A stretch of 64,000 nt of DNA from Brevibacillus sp. (GTDB lineage Bacteria; Bacillota; Bacilli; Brevibacillales; Brevibacillaceae), in NCBI GenBank assembly GCA_017656235.1, contig JACDOF010000012.1, positions 1 to 64,000 of the forward strand, in the 5' to 3' direction. Below are positions 49,702-59,052 of the stretch, piece by piece. The notes beneath the pieces were generated by a model. That model saw only the letters and a program-made list of their open reading frames with translations, searched no databases and was not told where the DNA came from. Within the stretch, counting starts at the first letter, position 1; each line of letters starts with the position of its first letter. The position numbers and the translations under genes are program-made.

Positions 49702-51123
49702 TTATACTTCTTGCGGAACAGGCTCTTGTTTTTGCTCGTGCACCGCCAGTTTTTTTGCCTGTACCCGGATAATGCGATAATGGTCCACCTCTTCCACCTT
49801 GAAGCGGTACCCGTCCGCCGTCACGCTGTCCCCCACCTTTGGCGGATGATCAATCTGCATGTAAATCCAGCCTGCAAGCGTATCCACTTCCGCTCCGTCC
49901 AGAGACAGACCCAGGTAATCGTTCACTTCCTCCAACAGCATGCGGCCGTCAAAGGAATACACGTCATCCTTCCGCTCCACTTCCGGCCGCTCATCGTCGA
50001 ACTCATCCTGAATATCGCCGACGATCTCTTCCATGATATCTTCAATCGTCACCAATCCGGCCGTACCGCCGTATTCGTCGATCAGGATGGCCATTTGGTT
50101 GTGCTGCTTCTGCATCATCGTCAGGAGCCTGCTGATCGATATGGTCTCCGGTGCTGTCAGCACGGGACGCATGATCTCTTCAAGGCTTTGCTCGTCTTCG
50201 GCCAGCACGTTGGACAAAAGATCTTTGATGTGCAGGGTCCCGACAACGTGGTCCTTGTCCCCGTCGACAACAGGGTATCGGGTAAACCTGCCGGTTCTTG
50301 CCACTTCCTTGTTTACCTCGTACGGGTCGCGCAGATTGAGTACCATCATATCGGTACGCGGCACCATGATCTCACGCGCCATCGTCTCCGAAAAGTCGAA
50401 GATGTTGTCCACCAGCATCAGTTCAGTCTGGTCAATCAGGCCGCTCTTGTGACTTTGTGTAACAAGAATGCGGATCTCATCTTCCGTGTGGGCCGCCTCC
50501 TGCTCCGAAACGGGCGAAATGCCAAACAAAGCCAAAAACCTGGCCGCCGCCCAGTTGAGAAAGGCGATAAACGGATACATCACCTTGTAAAACCACTGAA
50601 TCGGCCTGGCCACTTGCAGCGATACCCACTCGGAACGCTGAATGGCCAGCGACTTTGGGGCAAGCTCGCCCAAGACGATATGTAAAAAGGTAATGATGGA
50701 AAAGGCAATGATGAAGGAAATCGTATGGGTCCAGGATTCGGCGATGCCGAAGTAGACAAACACGGGTGTTAGCAGATCAGCGACAGCCGGTTCCCCCAAC
50801 CATCCCAACCCCAGCGAAGCCAAGGTAATCCCCAGTTGACAGGCGGACAGATAGGCGTCCAGGTTGCGGATCAACCGGTCCACATGGCGTGCCTTGGGAT
50901 TGCCTTCGGCGACGAGTTGAGCAATTCGCGATTCCCTCACTTTGACGACGGCGAATTCTGTCGCGACAAAGAAACCGTTAAAAAAGACGAGCAGCAGGAC
51001 GAGGAAGAGGTTAAATCCAGCAAGCAGCAGGAAATCGCTCGTCAACGACTGTCCCTCCTTTACCACCGGCTTCCCATTAGTGTATCCCCAAGAATGCGGA
51101 AATATCGTGTTCGTTCTCTTCAC
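49702..51123 (-). CDS. Hemolysin family / CNNM-CorC transporter (second paralog)
   Basis: Strong similarity to 27546-28883; 'FDFSETMAREIMVPRTDMM'. Confidence 0.9.
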   Translation of the reverse strand: MKRTNTIFPHSWGYTNGKPVVKEGQSLTSDFLLLAGFNLFLVLLLVFFNGFFVATEFAVVKVRESRIAQLVAEGNPKARHVDRLIRNLDAYLSACQLGITLASLGLGWLGEPAVADLLTPVFVYFGIAESWTHTISFIIAFSIITFLHIVLGELAPKSLAIQRSEWVSLQVARPIQWFYKVMYPFIAFLNWAAARFLALFGISPVSEQEAAHTEDEIRILVTQSHKSGLIDQTELMLVDNIFDFSETMAREIMVPRTDMMVLNLRDPYEVNKEVARTGRFTRYPVVDGDKDHVVGTLHIKDLLSNVLAEDEQSLEEIMRPVLTAPETISISRLLTMMQKQHNQMAILIDEYGGTAGLVTIEDIMEEIVGDIQDEFDDERPEVERKDDVYSFDGRMLLEEVNDYLGLSLDGAEVDTLAGWIYMQIDHPPKVGDSVTADGYRFKVEEVDHYRIIRVQAKKLAVHEQKQEPVPQEV

Positions 51124-51256
51124 TGCCAGAGGAAGACGTGTTCCGCAGACAAGCTCACTGGATAAAAGAGTGCAGCCGCTTTCACTTTCCGTGTTTTTTT
51201 CTTCACGATCCTGCTGTGATACAATGATTGTAATTTATTTCATGAGGTGAATACTT

Positions 51257-52918
51257 GTGGAATTCCATCCACATCTTCCTTCTATCGTACAACGCGACAG
51301 CACTGTCCTTCTGGAAGTGCTTCACCCGCAATTCTCGGAAGCGCGAGCGGCATTGGCTCCGTTTTGCCAACTTGTGAAAAGTCCCGCGTACATCCACACG
51401 TACCGGATTACGCCGCTGTCACTTTGGAACGCGGCGGCCAGCGGTTTGTCCGCTGACCAGGTCCTGGAGACGCTCAAGCACTACAGCAAGAACGGTGTAC
51501 CCGACTCACTCGCCGCCGAGATACGGGACACCATGTCCCGTTACGGCCTGTTGGAGATGAAGCAGCAGAACGACCGGCTGATCCTGGTCAGCAGCAGCCC
51601 GGACCTGCTCGCCCACCTGTTTCCGTCATTGCAGCAGCACGTGGAAGAATGTCTGTCGGAGGATACGTATGTCATCTCCTCCTTGGCACGCGGCCTGGTA
51701 AAGCAAGAGCTGCTTCGTCTCGGTTATCCGGTGCGTGATCTGGCCGGCTATCTCGAAGGTGAAGCGTGTCCGCTCGACCTGCGCGATGTGACGAACAGCG
51801 GCGAGCCGTTTCAACTGCGCGAGTACCAGGGAGCGGCTGTTGAGGCTTTCTATGCGGGCGGTACGGAATACGGCGGGAGCGGCGTGCTGGTGCTGCCATG
51901 TGGTGCAGGAAAAACGATCATCGGACTCGGCGTGCTCACTCGTTTGAAAACAGCCGCATTGATTCTAACCCCCAATACCACCTCGGTACGGCAGTGGAAA
52001 AGAGAACTGCTTGACAAGACCACCATTGACCCCGCAATGGTTGGAGAATACACTGGAGAAGAAAAGGAAGTCAGGCCGATTACGATTGCAACTTATCAAA
52101 TTCTGACCTACCGGCGCAGCGGCGAGGGGGAATGGCCGCACATGCGATTGTTTCATGAGCGCAACTGGGGCCTGGTCATCTATGATGAAGTCCATCTGCT
52201 ACCCGCGCCTGTCTTTCGGGTGACGGCCGGGATCCAGGCCAAACGACGGCTGGGCCTGACCGCCACACTGGTGCGTGAAGACGGATGTACGGAAGACGTC
52301 TTTTCCTTGATTGGGCCAAAGCTGTACGATATACCGTGGAAAGAGTTGGAGCAGCAGGGGTGGATCGCCAAGGCCTGCTGCCGGGAAATCCGCTTGCCCT
52401 TCGATCCCCTTTTGCGCCAGAAGTACGCGACAGCGGCTCCGCGGCAAAAGTTCCGCATTGCCGCAGAAAATCCCCGCAAGCTGCAGGTAGTCCGTCAACT
52501 GCTGAAACGCCACCAGGGTGAACAGGTCTTGATTATCGGCCAGTACATGACCCAGTTAAAACAAGTGGCCGATGAATTGGGAGTGCCCTTGATCACCGGG
52601 AGCGTGGGCGAAAACGAACGGCAGCGCTTGTACGAGCAGTTTCGAGCAGGTACGTTGACCTGTCTGGTCGTCTCCAAGGTGGCTAATTTTGCCGTCGACC
52701 TGCCGGAAGCCAACATCGCGATTCAAATCTCCGGCACATTCGGCTCGCGTCAGGAAGAAGCACAGCGACTGGGCCGAATTCTCCGTCCCAAACGGAACAA
52801 TAACCAAGCCTGTTTTTATACATTGGTAACACGCGATACGCGTGAACAGGAATTGGCCAGGCACCGCCAGCTGTTTCTCGTCGAACAGGGTTATCACTAC
52901 GAGGTCGTAGAGGAATAA
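51257..52918 (+). CDS. XPB/Rad25-like DEAD/DEAH helicase
   Basis: 'GVLVLPCGAGKTIIGLGV', 'VIYDEVHLLPAPVFR', 'EEAQRLGRILRPK'. Confidence 0.9.
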   Translation: MEFHPHLPSIVQRDSTVLLEVLHPQFSEARAALAPFCQLVKSPAYIHTYRITPLSLWNAAASGLSADQVLETLKHYSKNGVPDSLAAEIRDTMSRYGLLEMKQQNDRLILVSSSPDLLAHLFPSLQQHVEECLSEDTYVISSLARGLVKQELLRLGYPVRDLAGYLEGEACPLDLRDVTNSGEPFQLREYQGAAVEAFYAGGTEYGGSGVLVLPCGAGKTIIGLGVLTRLKTAALILTPNTTSVRQWKRELLDKTTIDPAMVGEYTGEEKEVRPITIATYQILTYRRSGEGEWPHMRLFHERNWGLVIYDEVHLLPAPVFRVTAGIQAKRRLGLTATLVREDGCTEDVFSLIGPKLYDIPWKELEQQGWIAKACCREIRLPFDPLLRQKYATAAPRQKFRIAAENPRKLQVVRQLLKRHQGEQVLIIGQYMTQLKQVADELGVPLITGSVGENERQRLYEQFRAGTLTCLVVSKVANFAVDLPEANIAIQISGTFGSRQEEAQRLGRILRPKRNNNQACFYTLVTRDTREQELARHRQLFLVEQGYHYEVVEE

Positions 52919-52994
52919 AGAGAGCTGATCAGAATGGTGAAACGCCGAACAAAAAACAATCGTCTCATAAGAAGAAGGGGGGCCAACAGCACGT

Positions 52995-53558
52995 ATGCAA
53001 ACCGATCAAGAGATCATCGAGCGGATAATGCAGGGTGATGTGGAAGCATACCGCGAAATCATCCAGCGTTATCAGCGGATGATTTTTGTCTTCATCTACA
53101 AAATGGTAAACAATGCTGCAGACGCAGAAGATCTGACCCAGGAAGTCTTTGTCAAGGCCTACGAAAAACTATCCACCTATCGCGGTGACAGTCAATTTTC
53201 CACCTGGCTGCATACGCTTGCTCGCAACCGAACGATTGATTTTTTGCGGCGCCGGAAAATCCACGATTCGGACGAGCAATTGGCTTTCATCCCTTCTCAG
53301 GCACGCGATGAATCGCCGCAAGATTCGCTCTTGACCAAAGAACAGCGAAAAGAAATCGAGCGCGCCTTCTCCATGCTGTCTGATTCTTACCGCGAGGTGA
53401 TTGTCCTGCGCTGCACGCTTGAGTATCCGTTTGAGAAGATCGCTTCCCTGTTGGGGATTGCCGAATCGACCGCACGTGTACGTTATCTGCGCGCCCGCCA
53501 AGAATTTGCCAAACTATTGAGTCGCACGGAAGGAGGACTCGTACATGAACTGCCATGA
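52995..53558 (+). CDS. ECF RNA polymerase sigma factor
   Basis: 'AEDLTQEVFVKAYEKLSTYRGDSQFSTWLHTLARNRTIDFLRR', sigma-4 'YPFEKIASLLGIAESTARVRYLRAR'. Confidence 0.93.
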   Translation: MQTDQEIIERIMQGDVEAYREIIQRYQRMIFVFIYKMVNNAADAEDLTQEVFVKAYEKLSTYRGDSQFSTWLHTLARNRTIDFLRRRKIHDSDEQLAFIPSQARDESPQDSLLTKEQRKEIERAFSMLSDSYREVIVLRCTLEYPFEKIASLLGIAESTARVRYLRARQEFAKLLSRTEGGLVHELP

Positions 53559-54966
53559 CTTTCGCTCAAGATGGATGAATACCGTAAACGAGGCCACCCT
53601 TTCCCATATCGAGACTTGCGACGACTGTCTGAATTGGATCGACACCGCCTTTTCCACTGATGAGGAGGTTGCATTCATGAAGGAGTTTCCCCAGCCGTCC
53701 GCAGAGTTGGAAGACCGGATCATGCAGGCCATTTACGCCACAGCCGGACCCGGACAGGGCGCTCTGCCTCCTTTGTCAGCGACCAAACAGACTCTTGCTG
53801 TGAAGTTGAAAAAACGAAAGCCGCACCGGCCACGGTTCAGAACGGGAGCCTGGGTGGGCGCAGCAGGACTTTTCCTGGTTGTCGGCTTGATCGGCATGCA
53901 GACGATCCTGAACGGCTCCTCCAAAGATCAAGCTGCCGCTCCGGCCGGCGACTCAACCAGCTCTTATGCCCATCAAGCGAAACCGCGCAGTGGAGAAGGA
54001 ACCACCTACAGTCTTCCTGAAGAGCATATGCCGGCCGTTGGACAAACCGTTCCTGACCAAAGTGCCGCTTTTCATGCTGCTGCCGAAGCGGAGCCGACCG
54101 AATCTGCTGCTGTTGAAGAATCGCAGCAAGCCGCATCCGCTTCCATCAAAGAACCGGCGCCCGAGCAGCCGGAAAAAGAACTTTCGGACTTGGCGCTAAC
54201 GGCGATGGACACACAACCGTCTCCTGAAGCCAGCCTCCCCCTTCGTCCGCATACGGAATTGTCCAGCCGTGATGCCGGGAACAAAACGGTGGAGAACCCA
54301 AACACTCCCACCTCGTACGCTGGACTTCATGAAAACACCGGGCAGTCGACTGACGCGGAAAGCGAAAAAAAGGGGGAACCGGTTCCTTCCGTCGGAAATG
54401 TACAGAATGAGGCCGCGGCAAAACCGGACGTATCGGTTATGGATGCGGATGCCGAAGATGGGAAAACCATGCAAACCGGCCAGCCGTCCAACGGGGTCAT
54501 GGCAGAACAAAGACCACTGACCGTCTCCACTTTTACTGATGTGAAAGCGGCCGCTCAAGTCTCGGACATCCCGGTTCCGGTGCTGGCCAACCTGCCGGAT
54601 GGATTTGCGCTCAAAACGATTTCACTCAAATACCAAACAGAGACCAGCAATCAGGTGAAGGCAGTATCCGTTTCGTACGTGCGCGATCATGATCAGGTCA
54701 CCGTATCGATTGCGCGTAATGACAAACCGAAACGACACCTGTCCATACCCGGGACGTTTGTAGAACGACGTTTGTTCGCGGTCGGCAAAGATCAGGCCAT
54801 TGCCGTCACACACGACCCAAACACGTCCTCGGGTAAGGTCGAGCACGAGGTGCACATGGCGACATCCCATGACGGCCTGCCGTTCTACGTCATCCTTACC
54901 GGTGACGGCGTCCGACTGGACGATCTGATTGAGGCAGCACGAACCATCCAATGGGATCAGGAATAA
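53545..54966 (+). CDS. Cognate anti-sigma factor (ZAS-like, single TM)
   Basis: HxxxCxxC 'HIETCDDC', TM 'GLFLVVGLIGMQ'; translationally coupled to the sigma gene. Confidence 0.8.
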   Translation: MNCHDFRSRWMNTVNEATLSHIETCDDCLNWIDTAFSTDEEVAFMKEFPQPSAELEDRIMQAIYATAGPGQGALPPLSATKQTLAVKLKKRKPHRPRFRTGAWVGAAGLFLVVGLIGMQTILNGSSKDQAAAPAGDSTSSYAHQAKPRSGEGTTYSLPEEHMPAVGQTVPDQSAAFHAAAEAEPTESAAVEESQQAASASIKEPAPEQPEKELSDLALTAMDTQPSPEASLPLRPHTELSSRDAGNKTVENPNTPTSYAGLHENTGQSTDAESEKKGEPVPSVGNVQNEAAAKPDVSVMDADAEDGKTMQTGQPSNGVMAEQRPLTVSTFTDVKAAAQVSDIPVPVLANLPDGFALKTISLKYQTETSNQVKAVSVSYVRDHDQVTVSIARNDKPKRHLSIPGTFVERRLFAVGKDQAIAVTHDPNTSSGKVEHEVHMATSHDGLPFYVILTGDGVRLDDLIEAARTIQWDQE

Positions 54967-54967
54967 T

Positions 54968-55013
54968 CAATCTCGCAGGGGGGAGACCTTTGGTCTTCCC
55001 CCTTGCGTGCAGA
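54968..55013 (+). terminator. Terminator-like hairpin, repeat unit 1
   Basis: caatctcgcaggggggagacctttggtcttcccccttgcgtgcaga, just after the stop codon. Confidence 0.7.
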
Positions 55014-55249
55014 CAAAGTGTCCCGAAGGAACCAATCGTCCTGCTCGCGCTGTTGCCTGACCAGCAAAGATGCACAACTGCCCGCTGCGAAACGATCCGT
55101 GGGGGCGAGGGCAAACCGGCTCAGCATCTCCGTGCAGCACCGAGTTGCCCTCGCTTTTCCCCACGTCCACGTTTCTTACGCTAGGTTGGTCAGGCAAAGG
55201 CGCTCGTCACGGACAATTGACACCCTTCCCATGGAAACAAGTTTGTCTG

Positions 55250-55295
55250 CAATCTCGCAGGGGGGACCAAAGTGGCTCCCCCCTTGCGCGTAGAT
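55250..55295. repeat. Hairpin repeat unit 2
   Basis: caatctcgcaggggggaccaaagtggctccccccttgcgcgtaga. Confidence 0.65.
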
Positions 55296-55297
55296 TA

Positions 55298-55345
55298 GGA
55301 ACCGCAAGTGAGCGCGAAAAACGCCACACACGTCGTCTGCACAGC
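55298..55345 (+). repeat. Dispersed intergenic repeat, copy 4 (partial)
   Basis: ggaaccgcaagtgagcgcgaaaaacgccacacacgtcgtct. Confidence 0.6.
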
Positions 55346-55371
55346 CCATTTGGCTCAACAAGCGATTCTTT

Positions 55372-56367
55372 TTACACCGTTACATCTTTTTTGGTAAAAA
55401 CGAAATACGAGACCACGAGAGCAGCCAGTGCCCACACCGACAGTACCGTGAGGGAAAACGGGAGCGTCATGCCCTTGATCGGCGGCAGTGTGCCGGCAAG
55501 ATAAACGGTTAACTGCAGGTTGACCACGAACAGGTACTTGGCCGATTCCCAGGAAGAGGCCATCTGGGTCAGGATGGTACCGCTGATCAATGCTGCCATC
55601 ATGATACCCATGCCGGCCGCGGCGCTGCGAACAAGGACGGAAACCATCAGGGTAATCACGCCGACGACAAGGCAGACGAACCAACCCAATCCATACTGCA
55701 TCAGCAGATACTGCCATTGCGGCACCATGAATACCTGGGAGGTATCCAGCTCCGCTCCCACTACGCGAAAACCGGTCAGAACCGGCATGTCCCATCCCTT
55801 GTAGCCAAAAACGATACCGGAGATGCCATAGGACATCAAGATGGTTAACAGCAGCGTAAGTGAGACAAACAGAAAAAGTGTAATCAGCTTGCTGGTCAGT
55901 ACCTTCCAGCGGTGGACCGGACGGGTGAGCAGCAGCTTGATTGTCCCTTCGCTGTATTCCGATGAGACGAGATCGACGGCCAGGACGACGATCATCATCG
56001 GCAGAAACAAGGAGATGGCCTGATCCATAAAACTGCGGGCAAAAGTGGGACCGCCCGGTGCACTGGGATTGATATCGTGCTCCAGATAGTACTGCTGCTG
56101 CTGAATCCTGATCTTCAGCCACTCCCGCCACTCCTCGGGCAGGCGGCTGGAGGTAAGTCTGTTTTGCGCATCGACGATCTGCTGCTGCAGAAGCGATCGC
56201 CAGTCGTCCGTTCCCAAGCGTTCCTGGGCGGTCAGGGAGGCACGATACTGGGCATACGTAAAGATCGGGATCAACACCAGCAGAATCAGGAAGACGACGA
56301 GAAACCGGCGCCGGCGCAGGATTTTTAACGTCTCGTTTTGTACCAGATGGAACATGCTACCTCCCAT
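55372..56367 (-). CDS. ABC-2 type transporter permease
   Basis: 'FHLVQNETLKILRRRRFLVVF...YSEGTIKLLLTRPVHRWKVLTSKL'. Confidence 0.85.
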   Translation of the reverse strand: MGGSMFHLVQNETLKILRRRRFLVVFLILLVLIPIFTYAQYRASLTAQERLGTDDWRSLLQQQIVDAQNRLTSSRLPEEWREWLKIRIQQQQYYLEHDINPSAPGGPTFARSFMDQAISLFLPMMIVVLAVDLVSSEYSEGTIKLLLTRPVHRWKVLTSKLITLFLFVSLTLLLTILMSYGISGIVFGYKGWDMPVLTGFRVVGAELDTSQVFMVPQWQYLLMQYGLGWFVCLVVGVITLMVSVLVRSAAAGMGIMMAALISGTILTQMASSWESAKYLFVVNLQLTVYLAGTLPPIKGMTLPFSLTVLSVWALAALVVSYFVFTKKDVTV

Positions 56368-57322
56368 CTTCCGTCCCTCCATGCGTCATCATCAAAAACA
56401 ACTCTTCCAGCGTGACGGTTCGGGAAGCAATCTGCTCCACTCCGATTCCCGCCCTCACCAGTTCCCGGTTGGCCCGCCCGATTTGCTTGACGTCCATCCT
56501 GCATTTCACTGTACCATCTGGCATCGACCAAACCTGGGATACAAACGACAGCCCCTGAAGCACCTCGACTCCGCTCTCCCGCTGCCCGTCGGCAAAGCGC
56601 CAGTCTACCTGGTCGGCATACTGCGCCATTAATTCGCGAACCGCGCCGACAAAAATAACACGGCCTTTGTGGATAATGGCTACCCGGTCGCACATCAGTT
56701 CAATCTCGCTGAGCAGGTGACTGGAGACAAACACGGCCAATCCCTCTTCTTCGGCCAAGCGGCGGACAAAGTTCCGCAGCTCGCGAATGCCGGCCGGATC
56801 CAATCCGTTGGTCGGTTCGTCCAGAATGAGCAGCTTGGGCTTGTGCAGCAGGGCCTGGGCAATGCCAAGCCGCTGCCGCATGCCAAGTGAATAGGTTTTT
56901 ACCTTTTGATTGATCGCCTCCGACAGACCGACAAAGTGAACCACTTCCTCGATACGCTCCGCGCTGATCCCGCCACTCATCCGGGCGAAGTGTTCCAGGT
57001 TTTCCCAACCAGTGAGAAATTTGTACATCTCCGGATTCTCCACAATACAGCCGACCTGCCGGATGGCTCGTGGAAAGTCGTGCGTCAGGGAATGGCCGGC
57101 GATCCGGATCGTACCCCCGTCGGGAAACGCCAAACCGGTCAGCATCCGAATGGTCGTCGTCTTTCCGGCTCCGTTCGGCCCGAGAAAGCCAAACACTTCC
57201 CCTGCCAACACGTCAAAGGTGATATCCTCAATAATCGTTTTACCGCCCAATTTCTTTTGCAGTTTGGCTACCGAGAGCACGACCTCCGCCATCATTCCAC
57301 TCCTTTCCAACCGATCTGACAA
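56357..57322 (-). CDS. ABC transporter ATP-binding protein
   Basis: 'GFLGPNGAGKTTTIRMLTGL', 'YSLGMRQRLGIAQALL', 'LLILDEPTNGLDP'. Confidence 0.95.
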   Translation of the reverse strand: MSDRLERSGMMAEVVLSVAKLQKKLGGKTIIEDITFDVLAGEVFGFLGPNGAGKTTTIRMLTGLAFPDGGTIRIAGHSLTHDFPRAIRQVGCIVENPEMYKFLTGWENLEHFARMSGGISAERIEEVVHFVGLSEAINQKVKTYSLGMRQRLGIAQALLHKPKLLILDEPTNGLDPAGIRELRNFVRRLAEEEGLAVFVSSHLLSEIELMCDRVAIIHKGRVIFVGAVRELMAQYADQVDWRFADGQRESGVEVLQGLSFVSQVWSMPDGTVKCRMDVKQIGRANRELVRAGIGVEQIASRTVTLEELFLMMTHGGTEDGR

Positions 57323-57523
57323 ATGGGAGCGATTTCAACGCCGCAGCCGGCTGGTATGCAGCTTGTACCGTCACAAAACGGGCCGCGGTTCTCGCTGATG
57401 ACAGTCCGGCTTTGCGCGGGCCGGCTGACGCCAGCGGACAACTTGTGGTACACTACCGATGATAAAACATTTCTTTCAGTATAGCATGCCTGGCAGTCTC
57501 ATTCAGGTTAAAGGAGGCAGACA

Positions 57524-58324
57524 ATGCGCCGCCAGTCAGGAAGGTTGCTCTGGCAGCTTACCGGTTCCATCGCTCTCCTTTCCTCTCTCTTGTTTGCCTG
57601 TGGTTTTGTGTTCGCTCTTAAGCCCCACGTCCTGGCGCCAGCCGATCCGCTCGTTGTCACGCCGGAGATATCGCCACAGGAACAACCAGAAGCCGTTCAG
57701 GCAGACGGCGAGTGGAATGTCGTGGCGTTGGGTGATTCGCTTACCCGCGGAACAGGTGACGTCAACGGCCAGGGATATGTCGGATTGTTTCGGCAAGCGT
57801 ACGAGCAGCAGAGCGGACAGCAGTTGGTGCTGAACAACCTGGCAATCAACGGCCTTACCTCTGGCGAACTGCTTGCCCAATTGGAACAGCGCCACGTCCA
57901 GGAACTGCTATCCACTGCCGATCTGATTCTGTTTACAATCGGAGGAAACGACTTGTTTCGTCTGAGCGGTGGATTGTACGAATTGGACGAGCAGAGGATC
58001 AAAGAGGGAATCGACAAGCTGCAGAAGAACTTTACAAAAGTCCTGGAACGGCTGCGTCACCATAACCAGGAAGCCATGATCATCTACCCTGCCTTGTATA
58101 ACCCGTTTGGCAGCACAGAGGCAGCGTCGATCACCGATGATCCGATTCTCATGTGGAACGGAGCCGCCAGCCGGATTGCCGCCAGCTTTGACAAGGTAAT
58201 CGTCGTGCCCACCTACGATCTGTTTGTGCATAAGGAAGACCACTACCTTTACTCCGACCATTTCCATCCCAACAGCGCCGGTTATGCCCGCATCGCCGAA
58301 CGCGTGCTTCAGGCGGTTCGCTGA
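57524..58324 (+). CDS. GDSL/SGNH-type lipase (YpmR-like)
   Basis: 'VVALGDSLTRGTGDVNGQGY', 'FTIGGNDLFR', 'YSDHFHPNSAGY'. Confidence 0.92.
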   Translation: MRRQSGRLLWQLTGSIALLSSLLFACGFVFALKPHVLAPADPLVVTPEISPQEQPEAVQADGEWNVVALGDSLTRGTGDVNGQGYVGLFRQAYEQQSGQQLVLNNLAINGLTSGELLAQLEQRHVQELLSTADLILFTIGGNDLFRLSGGLYELDEQRIKEGIDKLQKNFTKVLERLRHHNQEAMIIYPALYNPFGSTEAASITDDPILMWNGAASRIAASFDKVIVVPTYDLFVHKEDHYLYSDHFHPNSAGYARIAERVLQAVR

Positions 58325-58495
58325 TGGGCGGCGGAGAACACAAGAACGGCCTCTTGCCTGCTTCGCCAACAGGTCGTTCTTGTTCTCTGCTTTCATCCCC
58401 AGAATTTCTCCCTGCCCCCATGATGACCCCTGGCACAAACAACACAATGTAACGATATTTTTTGCCCCAAGCTAGCAATGGAAGGATGAGTAAGC

Positions 58496-58966
58496 ATGGT
58501 TCCCATAAAATTGCGTGAAAATTATAAAAAAAGATCCGTACGATTCCTGGGCCTGTTCGAACACAATGGTTGGAAAATCAAAGTATACGGCATCTCTTAC
58601 GACAGCGAAAAGCCCAGAGATTCATTGGTGGAAGCGGCGAAGAAAGCAGCCGTAGGGAAACTGCCGCAAATAACGGAGGATATTTACGGAATCGGCTTTC
58701 TCGGCGTCCACGATGGGAGAGGAGCAAACCTAGTTTTTCTCGATTGGTGGGGGTATGAAAATGAATTGTTCCATCATACGTTTCTCTCATCAAAAGAACA
58801 CCCGGAGAACCTGGAAGAGAACACTCCCGACGGACCCGCCGCATGTGTGTGGGATTTGATCGTGATTGGTTTTGAGAGACAAGCCTGGGTTGATTACGTC
58901 CTGTCAAACGGGAATGGACCTGACATAGAAGGGTACCTGGCCTGTACGATCAATGAATATGTGTAA
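58496..58966 (+). CDS. Hypothetical protein
   Basis: 156 aa ORF 'VYGISYDSEKPRDSLVEAAKKAAVGKLPQITEDIYGIGFLGVHDGRGANLVFLDWWGYENEL'. Confidence 0.65.
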   Translation: MVPIKLRENYKKRSVRFLGLFEHNGWKIKVYGISYDSEKPRDSLVEAAKKAAVGKLPQITEDIYGIGFLGVHDGRGANLVFLDWWGYENELFHHTFLSSKEHPENLEENTPDGPAACVWDLIVIGFERQAWVDYVLSNGNGPDIEGYLACTINEYV

Positions 58967-59052
58967 AAAAACGATTCCCTGTGGTGATGGAGACGGATGA
59001 AGGGATGTGCTGCGGTGCTGTTTGATTTGATGCAATAACGACCTCTTGGCAG

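Noticed and set aside
53545-54966. Frameshift between sigma factor and downstream gene
   Set aside because: The short overlap is normal translational coupling of a sigma/anti-sigma pair
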